The position numbers were made by a program, and so were the translations under genes. A DNA stretch of 11,944 nt from assembly GCA_002887195.1 (NCBI GenBank), contig PJAB01001837.1:1-11944 (forward strand), in the 5' to 3' direction. Each line of letters opens with the position of its first letter. The first letter of the stretch is position 1. Source of the DNA: Chrysochromulina parva. Its lineage: Eukaryota > Haptophyta > Prymnesiales > Chrysochromulinaceae. The notes beneath the pieces are model-generated. The model had not been told where the DNA came from. It was given only the letters and a program-made list of their open reading frames with translations, and did not search any database. Below are positions 1 through 5,430 of this stretch, piece by piece.

Positions 1-86
1 GTGCGCGCTGTGCGAGCGTTGGCTTCCCCTGGCCTCCCTGATTGCATGCAGATTGCTGATTGCATGCTGATTGCCTCGTTCATCAG
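1..86 (+). other. Intron (3' part or whole) of the first gene
   Basis: Non-coding stretch starting with GTGCGCGCTG and ending in TTCATCAG just before the exon at 87. Its first 34 nt are an exact copy of the first 34 nt of that exon. The middle is made of GATTGC-type words (TGATTGCATG, GATTGCCTCG), the same vocabulary as the other introns in the window. Because the window begins exactly at the copied GT, the real donor could be position 1 or lie further left if the intron contains more than one unit. Confidence 0.7.
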
Positions 87-120
87 GTGCGCGCTGTGCG
101 AGCGTTGGCTTCCCCTGGCC
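1..120 (+). repeat. 34-nt perfect direct repeat flanking the intron (1-34 and 87-120)
   Basis: Positions 1-34 and 87-120 are identical, both beginning GTGCGCGCTGTGCGAGCG; they diverge at 35 versus 121. The right copy is coding (reads CALCERW), the left copy is intronic. The left border of the right copy coincides with the splice junction CAG|GT. Confidence 0.95.
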
Positions 121-339
121 CGACTGGCGAACCCGATCCGGCACGTGGCCGTGCGCCGGCAGCGTCATGTGTGGGGCGCACCGCTGCGCGAGTCGGACGC
201 TCGCTGGGACGACGCGGCGGTGCGGCGTGTCTGCGGCCCGTGCGCCGCCATCTTGCGCAACGGGCCCATTGAGGACAGCAGGCCTGCGGGCGACGGGTGG
301 GTGCGCTCGCTCGTGAGGGCGGGCGTAGTGCATGGGTGA
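87..339 (+). CDS. Last exon of a small putative zinc-binding protein (5' part outside window)
   Basis: The exon follows a CATCAG acceptor and stays open to the TGA at 337-339. The reading frame gives CALC about 45 residues before CGPC, two CxxC pairs that could form one zinc site of a treble-clef or ribbon type. The stretch between them is Arg-rich. The first base of the exon completes a codon begun in the previous exon (phase 2). The family is not recognised. Other frames are open for parts of this GC-rich segment, so the frame choice rests on the paired CxxC motifs, the splice junction and the length of the open frame. Only the C-terminal 84 residues are visible, so function cannot be assigned. 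Confidence 0.5.
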
Positions 340-534
340 AATGTCTCTCGTTCTCTTATCCGCAAGGCTGCCCTAAGGAGATTCGATGATTCGTCCGACG
401 CGGTGCGGCTACTGTGCTCTATGCTCTCGAAGGTTTCATAGACGAAAATGATTTGGAGGTGCGCTCTCGCATGCGAAACCCCCGGAGCATTCATGTGGCC
501 ATGTATGAAACCAATAAAAGCATAAACAGGGAAC
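340..534. other. Intergenic region between the first gene and the TlyA-like gene
   Basis: 195 nt with lower GC than the neighbouring coding DNA. It holds the 3' end of the first gene and the presumed promoter and 5' UTR of the TlyA-like gene. I see no clear TATA box, no polyadenylation AATAAA and none of the intron repeat words. AATAAAAG occurs at 513-520, on the promoter side, too close to the next start codon to be convincing as a poly(A) signal of the first gene. Confidence 0.5.
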
Positions 535-1608
535 ATGCAATGTACCGGTAATCCGCGTCGTCGTGGTCGCGCACTGCTGTTCGCTCGAGGAGTTTTGATG
601 AGGGGAGCAGTCCTTCTTCTCTGCGCGACAGCCGTGGCCGAAAGGCTGGACGCGGCGCTGGTATCCCGCGGGCTCTGCGCCTCTCGCACTCTGGCAAAGA
701 CGGCAATTTTAGCTGGCCATGTTGTCGTGAATGGCGTGGTTGTGACAAAATCTGCCTTCGTGTGTGACGATGATGCAGAACTGAGAGTCAGTTGTGCTGC
801 TGCGGGACGCTTCGTCTCGAGATCGGGCGAGAAGCTTCGCGCAGCGCTAGACACATTTAAAGTTGACGTGGCTGGCGCGACGATCCTTGACGTCGGGGCT
901 TCAACTGGCGGCTTCACCGACTGCCTGCTCAGCGCCGGTGCCGCCAGAGCTGTGTGTGTTGACTGCGGCCATGGTCAGCTGCACCCAAAGCTCGCTTCTG
1001 ATGATCGTTTGCTCGCATCGATCGAAGGAGTCAACGCTCGCCATCTGAAAGCCGAACAGCTGCCGCTGGCCTCATACGAGACCATCGTCGTCGATGTCAG
1101 CTTTATCTCTTTGCTGCTTGTCCTCCCGGCGCTCTGGCCGCTCCTGGATGCCGCTTCGCCAAGGGCTCGGCTCATCGCCCTCGTCAAACCGCAATTTGAA
1201 GTGGGTTCGCAGCTGGGCGAGGAGGGCCGGTCGGCGCTCAACAAGGGCAAGGGCGTCCTCGGCGATTTGGATCTGCAGCTGCGCGTACTCGAGGGCGTTG
1301 TCGACTTCGCCTCCAATGAGTTGGAGGGCTGCAACGTTGTTGGCTCGATGGAGTCGCCCATTACAGGTGGGGATGGGAATCGCGAGTGGCTGATCGCACT
1401 CGCACGTGCGACCCATGCACCGCGGCGCGGGCCATTTGTGAACCCCGACGCGCTCACAAGTACCCTTCCGACTTCCAACGCACAGCATGGGACGGAGTTG
1501 AGTGACTGCGCAAGTGCCCAGATGCTTTCTGATGGGGCTGTTCTGAAGCCCTCTCGCAAGGCCACGGCGGCATCGCGTGCAGCTTTGCGTCAAAATCAAA
1601 GGAGGTGA
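535..1608 (+). CDS. TlyA-like S4-domain/FtsJ-type rRNA 2'-O-methyltransferase, probably organellar
   Basis: TlyA proteins transfer methyl from SAM to ribose 2'-OH of rRNA. Residues about 37-95 form an S4 RNA-binding domain (RLDAALVSRGLCASR..., GHVVVNG). The Rossmann-fold enzyme follows, with motif I ILDVGASTGGFTDCLL (117-132) and VVDVSFISL (185-193). The FtsJ/RrmJ K-D-K-E tetrad can be placed at K100 (RSGEK), D187, K218 (LVKPQF) and E284 (GNREWL), so the enzyme looks active. Bacterial TlyA is about 270 residues; here there is an extra N-terminus and a basic tail of about 60 residues after 294 with no recognised domain. The ATG at 535 has A at -3. A second in-frame ATG at 598 starts MRGAVLLLCATAVA, a signal-peptide-like stretch ending just before the S4 domain; with it, plastid import across several membranes is plausible. 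No intron is seen. Confidence 0.9.
   Translation: MQCTGNPRRRGRALLFARGVLMRGAVLLLCATAVAERLDAALVSRGLCASRTLAKTAILAGHVVVNGVVVTKSAFVCDDDAELRVSCAAAGRFVSRSGEKLRAALDTFKVDVAGATILDVGASTGGFTDCLLSAGAARAVCVDCGHGQLHPKLASDDRLLASIEGVNARHLKAEQLPLASYETIVVDVSFISLLLVLPALWPLLDAASPRARLIALVKPQFEVGSQLGEEGRSALNKGKGVLGDLDLQLRVLEGVVDFASNELEGCNVVGSMESPITGGDGNREWLIALARATHAPRRGPFVNPDALTSTLPTSNAQHGTELSDCASAQMLSDGAVLKPSRKATAASRAALRQNQRR
598..642 (+). other. Hydrophobic leader of the TlyA-like protein
   Basis: Codons from the second in-frame ATG read MRGAVLLLCATAVAE: one Arg, a short hydrophobic core and an AVA-type cleavage context. It resembles an ER signal peptide, the first part of a bipartite plastid leader in secondary-plastid algae. 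The S4 domain starts almost at once (RLDAAL), leaving little or no room for a transit peptide, so the targeting assignment is tentative. Confidence 0.4.
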
Positions 1609-1772
1609 CTGAATGCCTGTGAGCGGTGTGCCCGCCACAAGGCGGCTGGCTTCACAAACGTCTCGACCCTTCGAGCCATTCGAGTTCCGTCACCTGTTTT
1701 TGTTTTCCGTGCAAAAACTTTGGATTTTGACGAACCACGACTGTGCCCCACGAAGGCGAAGCCGCCGCTGAT

Positions 1773-4700
1773 ATGGGGGGCGAAGCGAGCGCTCACGACT
1801 CGAATACACGGAAGAGTATCGAATCGATGCCGGCGGACGCGCGCGCGTACCTGTCCGCGCACAATGTCGAGGCTGCCATCAAGGAGGCCATCAACCGCGT
1901 GCTCGCCTCGCGGCCAGCCGACCCGATTCGTGCAATTGCCGAGATGCTCAATCCCGATCTTCCACCGCTGGACGGCTACGCTGCCAAGCTCGGAGCCTAC
2001 CACCAGCCGGTGAGCACGTCTTCGGCCGTGGCGCAGCGCTGGTTTGACCGTGGCTGGGTGTGGCTCGCGGGTTTTCACCGCGAGGAGGCGGCTTTCTGCT
2101 TCTCAAGTGCGATCGTGGCAGACGCGGACTGCGCCATGGGGCACTGGGGCCTGGCACTTGCCCACGGTCCCGACTACAATTTCAGCGCGCAGTCGGGCTA
2201 CTTCGCGGTCGCCGCGCAGCCCGAGGGCTACCCGAGCCTCAATGTGGCCGTCAAGGCGATCCAGACCGCGCTCGCGCTCCTTGATGGTGGCAAGCCGTGC
2301 ACAGCGCGCGAGCGAGCACTCATTGAGGCTCTCGCCACGCGGTACGAGTACCCGCCGCTCGATACGACGCCGCAACTACAGGAGCGCTACATGGCCGCGA
2401 TGGCGCAAGTGGCCGACGCGTACCCGCGCGATGCGGACGTGCAGGCCATTTATGCAGAGGCCTGCATGTGCCTGGCCCCTTGGGATCTGTACACGAAGAA
2501 CGCTGGCGTGGCGACGCCTAACTGGTACACAGCCGGCGTGACGAACCCTCACCGGTCTTCTTCTGCCCTGAGTGCCTCTCTGCGGGCAGATGGCCTCTGA
2601 TGGCCTCTGATGGCCTCTGATGACCTCTGATGACCCCTGATGACCCCTGATGACCCCTGATGACCCCTGATGACCCCTGATGACCTCTCTGTGCACCTGT
2701 CCGCTAGGTACTCTGCGGACAAGAAGCTCAAGCCGATTGGACTGCGCGCGAAGGACGCCATCGACCGCGGCCTTGGCGCATGTCTCGATCACGTCTGGCT
2801 CTGCCACCTCAAGATCCATCTGAACGAGATGGGGCCGGTGAGCGCCTTTGAATGGGACATTGACTGCCACATTGACTGCCCCCCGGCTGACCCTCGGCTG
2901 ATTGCAGGTCAGCGCCTTTGAATGGGACATTGACTGCAGCATGGACTGACCCCGCTGACTGACCCCCGGCTGATTGCAGGTGAGCGCCTTTGATTGGCGT
3001 GCGGCCGAAGTCGTCCGTCGTGGAGACGCTACCGGTGTGGGGCACCTGGTGCACATGCCCACCCATCTGGACATCCAAGTGGGCAACTATGAGCAAGCGA
3101 TGCGCTGTAACGTCCTCGGGTACAAGGCCGACCTTGCGCTGCTCGCGCACTGATGACTACTGATTGCCACGGATGGTCAGCGATTGCCCTCCCTCATCAG
3201 GTACAAGGCCGACCTCGCGCTGCTCGCGCGCTCTCCCGAGCGCTTCTCGATCTACACGGGCTACTTGGTGCACAACCTCGAATTCTGCGTGTGGGCGGCC
3301 ATGTACGTGGGCGGAGGGCCCTCGGATTGCACGGGATTGCCTCCCTCATTAGGGCCCTCGGATTGCACGGGATTGCCTCCCTCATCGAGCGCGTGTGATG
3401 GATTCCCTCATCAGGTACGCGGGCAACCAGGCGACGGCGCGCGAGGCGGCGGCCGAGATCGACAAACTGTTCACAGAGGCGCGGCTCCGTTCACACCCGA
3501 TGCTCGCCACCTTCTTTGAAGCGTACTCCGCCGTGCCGTTGATGGTGCTCGTGCGATTTGGTTGTTGGGAAGAGGTCCTCGCCATGCCGCTGCCAACCGA
3601 CCCCTCGCTCTACGTGACCAAGACGCTCTTCTCGCACTTCGCGCGCGGGCTCGCGCATGGTGTGTTGGCGGGACGGAGGACGGGACTCGCTTCCATAAAA
3701 GGAAAGGCGGATCCCAAGTCACCTGCCATACAAGGGCGCGCGGAGCCGGCGATGCCGAGTTGCTGCTCCACCCTGGCACACACGCTCGCCGAGGCCAAGG
3801 TGGAGCAGCAAAGGTTCCTTGCATATAATGCAGCCATCCGGTTCGGGGATCGCAAGCACCACAATGTGGACCTGACCCAAATGGCGGCGATTGCGGAGCG
3901 CGTGCTCGAAGGTCAGCTGATTGCCTCTGATTGCCTCTGATTGACCTAATCGCCTCTGATTGGCCTAATTGCCTCTGATTGCCTCTGATTGCCTCTGATT
4001 GCCCTAATCAGCCCTCTGATTGCCTCTGATTGACCTAATTCGCCCTTTGTTTGCGCCCTCGAAGGTGAGCTGCTCTATCGTGCCGCGGAGATCTCGGCGC
4101 GCCAGATAGCCTCTCTACTCGAGGATCGTGCCAACGGCTACTCGGACGATGACCTCAAGCAGGCCGGCTACTCCGCTCGCGTCTTCTTGGGCGCGCGAGT
4201 GCCACTCGAGGAGGCACGTTTGGCGGTGCGCCTCCTCGACAACCCCTCTGATGGCCTTCGACGACCCCTCTGATGGCCTCTGATGGCCTCTGCTGGCTTC
4301 TGATCGCCTCTGATCGCCTCTGATCGCCTCTGATCGCCTCTGATTGCCTCTGCTGGCCTCTGATGGCCTCTGATCGTCTCCACTCGTGCACAGGGCTTCG
4401 ACGAAGCCGAGTTGCGCGCAGCGGGCTACTTTGGTGTGAATCACAGCGAGGCAGCGGAGGAGCCGAGCTTCGAAGACGCATTTGGCGCCCTCGAAGGGGG
4501 CATTGGCCTCTTTGATGCCCTGCCGTATGACGAGCCGCACGGATGGCTGATGTCGGTAATGAGGACTGATTGCGACGGATTGCGACGGATTGCCCTATGT
4601 TGATTCCTATGGTGCGCCAGACGCTCGCGGCCCTCCGGAGTGCATCCGGATTGCATCATATGCCCCTCCTGTGTGCATCTGGTTGAACCACATGACCCTC

Positions 4701-4985
4701 CCTCATCAGGTGCGCCAGACGCTCGGGGCGTTGCTGACCGAGCAAGGACTCTACGACCGCGCGCTCAAGGTCTACGAAGAAGACTTGCAGCTCTTCCCCG
4801 ACAACCCATGGGCTCTGGCTGGCATGCGTAACTGCCTTCGGTCGCGAGTCGGTGCGGGTGCCGTTAGCCGGGGGGCGACTTCCAATCCGCGCTTAGCGGC
4901 CGTGGAGGAGAAGCTGAGAAAAGCGCTCAAGACGGCGGACGTGCCCATTGAGGTGAGCTGTGCATGCGCTCGCGCAGGCGCTTGA
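1773..4985 (+). CDS. DPY30-motif plus TPR-like repeat protein, eight exons, 739 residues
   Basis: Exons by my reconstruction: 1773-2524, 2708-2837, 2980-3119, 3201-3302, 3415-3911, 4065-4225, 4394-4555, 4710-4985. They sum to 2220 nt in one frame. Residues about 25-60 match the DPY30/RIIa-like dimerisation motif (AYLSAHNVEAAIKEAINRVL, then RPADPIRAIAEML). From about 88 on the protein follows a widespread bacterial TPR-like family in order: WFDRGWVWLAGFHREEA, CAMGHWGLALAHGPDYN, LAPWDLYT, HVWLCHLKIHLNEMGP, GHLVHMPTHLD, HNLEFCVWAAMYAGN, VPLMVLVRFGCWEEVLAMP, FDALPYDEPHGW, VRQTLGALLTEQGLYDRAL and a final ADVPIEVSCAC. These family landmarks fixed the splice sites. Residues 565-608 hold an extra insert with two GYSDDDLKQAGYSA / GFDEAELRAAGYFG repeats. 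ATG 1773 was chosen because an in-frame TGA lies at 1728. Probably a cytosolic or ciliary scaffold; the partner is unknown. Confidence 0.8.
2525..2707 (+). other. Intron 1 of the DPY30-TPR gene
   Basis: 183 nt, phase 2, donor CTG|GTACACAGCC, acceptor GCTAG|GTACTCTGCG. Splicing joins ...ATPNW to YSADKKLK, matching the spacing seen in related bacterial proteins. The first 13 nt and the next exon's first 13 nt agree at 9 positions, a weak version of the exon-start copy. About 100 nt of the intron is a decamer array. Confidence 0.75.
2589..2690 (+). repeat. Decamer tandem array TGATGGCCTC / TGATGACCCC in intron 1
   Basis: About ten consecutive 10-nt units: early units read GATGGCCTCT, later ones GATGACCCCT. 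Ten is not a multiple of three, so TGA falls in all three frames and the array cannot be coding. Each unit contains CTGAT, which fits the branch-site pattern CTRAY. Confidence 0.95.
2838..2979 (+). other. Intron 2 of the DPY30-TPR gene, made of two tandem intron-like units
   Basis: 142 nt, phase 0. Unit one (2838-2907, 70 nt) starts GTGAGCGCCTTTGAATGG and ends GGCTGATTGCAG; unit two (2908-2979, 72 nt) starts GTCAGCGCCTTTGAATGG and ends the same way. The following exon starts GTGAGCGCCTTTGATTGG. Each unit alone would be a GT-AG intron, and each begins with a copy of the exon start. Splicing from 2837 to 2980 gives NEMGP-VSAFDWRAAEVV, in frame. Confidence 0.85.
3120..3200 (+). other. Intron 3 of the DPY30-TPR gene, with 31-nt exon-start copy
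   Basis: 81 nt, phase 2. Donor CTCGG|GTACAAGG, acceptor CCCTCATCAG|GTACAAGG. Positions 3120-3150 match 3201-3231 at 29 of 31 bases. After the copy the intron has TGATTGCC, GCGATTGCCC and the shared 3' end CCTCCCTCATCAG. Spliced product reads NVLGYKADLALLARSPERF. Confidence 0.9.
3303..3414 (+). other. Intron 4 of the DPY30-TPR gene
   Basis: 112 nt, phase 2. Donor CCAT|GTACGTGGGC, acceptor CCCTCATCAG|GTACGCGGGC; the first ten bases of intron and next exon differ at one position. Joins ...VWAAM to YAGNQATAREAAAE, as in bacterial relatives. It carries an internal 36-nt tandem duplication. Confidence 0.85.
3315..3386 (+). repeat. 36-nt tandem duplication inside intron 4
   Basis: 3315-3350 and 3351-3386 are the same except for the last base (T versus C). 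The unit starts AGGGCCCTCGGATTGCACGG and ends CCTCCCTCAT, so the common acceptor-proximal block has been copied along with it. Confidence 0.95.
3660..3734 (+). other. Possible in-frame intron or inserted segment in exon 5
   Basis: Relative to the bacterial family the protein has about 25-35 extra residues here (GRRTGLASIKGKADPKSP...). A GT-AG segment of exactly 75 nt, donor CATG|GTGTGTTGG, acceptor ACAAG|GGCGCG, could be removed without changing frame, leaving HGRAEPAMPSC. It lacks the GATTGCC words and the exon-start copy of the other introns. It may equally be a coding insert. Confidence 0.3.
3912..4064 (+). other. Intron 5 of the DPY30-TPR gene
   Basis: 153 nt, phase 1. Donor GCTCGAAG|GTCAGCTG, acceptor CCCTCGAAG|GTGAGCTG. 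The 15-nt word CTCGAAGGTSAGCTG occurs at both ends with one mismatch and spans the splice junction on both sides, so donor and acceptor both look like products of one duplicated AG|GT site. Spliced product: AERVLEG-ELLYRAAEIS. Confidence 0.85.
3917..4041 (+). repeat. Decamer array CTCTGATTGC with CCTAAT variants in intron 5
   Basis: A run of roughly twelve degenerate 10-nt units, CTCTGATTGC being the commonest, interrupted by GACCTAATCG, GGCCTAATTG and CCCTAATCAG. Both CTGAT and CTAAT fit the branch-site pattern CTRAY. Confidence 0.9.
4226..4393 (+). other. Intron 6 of the DPY30-TPR gene (donor uncertain)
   Basis: Acceptor GTGCACAG|GGCTTCGACGAAG is the only one in the window not followed by GT. 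The phase-0 donor GCG|GTGCGCCTCC at 4226 keeps the frame and joins ...EEARLA to GFDEAELRAAGY. A partial copy of the exon start (GGCCTTCGACGA, 4253-4264) lies inside the intron. No family landmark fixes the donor because this part of the protein is an extra insert. Confidence 0.6.
4266..4379 (+). repeat. Decamer array CTCTGATSGC in intron 6
   Basis: About eleven 10-nt units: CTCTGATGGC and CTCTGCTGGC at both ends and a core of CTCTGATCGC. The core variant differs from the introns either side, indicating local homogenisation after the family spread. Confidence 0.9.
4556..4709 (+). other. Intron 7 of the DPY30-TPR gene, two-unit structure
   Basis: 154 nt, phase 0. Donor ATGTCG|GTAATGAG, acceptor CCCTCATCAG|GTGCGCCAG. 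Spliced product PHGWLMS-VRQTLGALL fits the bacterial family. An internal copy of the exon start at 4612-4632 matches 4710-4730 at 19 of 21 bases. The first part contains three GACGGATTGC-like words. It reads as an older unit (4556-4611) followed by a newer one (4612-4709). Confidence 0.85.
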
Positions 4986-5430
4986 CTTAATGAAATGTGC
5001 CCATGGAGGGGAGCATTCTGAGTGTTGCATGCTATGGCGGCGCGTGCGTGAGCTGCGGTGAAAGCTGCCCGATAGGTCGGCTGAGGGATCTCATCAGGCC
5101 ACGCTCCAAATGGGGGGGGGGGGGCGGTACACTACTCATACCGGGACCAGAGATAACCACGGGACCGTTACGGGACCACGGACCAGGCGACCAGCGGCAG
5201 TGCCGATGAGTAGCCGAGAGTCCACCAGACCGCGGACAGGGACGCAGGGGAGTGCGGAGCCCGAGAGGCGGGACCAGAGTGCGCAGTGGTGGACGGACGA
5301 GGTCTTGTTTTCCAACAACCTGAGTTGTGTGTATGTTCACAGTCCGAAGTCTGATTCACAGAGGTGGGCTTGCTAATGTGCGCTTCGCGGCGAAGAGACT
5401 TGACGGTGACACTTCCTCGAAAGCGGTTGC
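4986..5430. other. Intergenic region between the DPY30-TPR gene and the IQ-motif gene
   Basis: 445 nt without a convincing gene. It contains a run of 13 G (5112-5124), several GGGACC words between 5143 and 5177 and again at 5270, and a CTGATTCACAG|AGGTGGG acceptor-like site near 5350-5367 that could end a 5'-UTR intron. The first part should hold the 3' UTR of the upstream gene, the rest the promoter and 5' UTR of the IQ-motif gene. No AATAAA was seen. Confidence 0.5.
5112..5124 (+). repeat. G13 homopolymer
   Basis: Thirteen consecutive G in the intergenic region upstream of the IQ-motif gene. The exact length may be affected by sequencing or assembly. Confidence 0.9.

Noticed and set aside
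165..917. Minus-strand open frame of 250 codons
   Set aside because: It overlaps the intergenic region and the well-supported TlyA-like gene in antisense; the composition is typical of GC-rich shadow frames and no motif is seen.
1598..1608. AAAGGAGGTGA resembling a bacterial ribosome binding site
   Set aside because: It overlaps the stop codon of the TlyA-like gene and no start codon follows at a proper distance; the setting is eukaryotic, so it is taken as chance.
1743..1772. Alternative GTG start 30 nt upstream for the DPY30-TPR gene
   Set aside because: Eukaryotic nuclear genes rarely start at GTG, an in-frame stop lies at 1728, and an ATG in frame is available at 1773.
2376..3086. Minus-strand open frame of 236 codons containing SSGVIRGHQG repeats
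   Set aside because: The repeated peptide comes from the intron decamer array read in antisense; it crosses exons and introns of the plus-strand gene.
2589..4379. CRISPR-like tandem arrays
   Set aside because: Units of 10 nt are directly adjacent, with no unique spacers, and they lie in introns of a eukaryotic gene.
4953..4977. GT-AG segment near the end of exon 8 that could be an intron
   Set aside because: 25 nt is too short for a normal intron, and the unspliced reading ends ADVPIEVSCAC, matching the ending of bacterial relatives.
1..4985. Simple exon tandem duplication (AG|GT model) as sole origin of the introns
   Set aside because: It predicts that intron 3' ends copy the upstream exon end. 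Only the intron at 3912 shows that; the others share a common acceptor block instead, so an inserted element or templated filler fits better.
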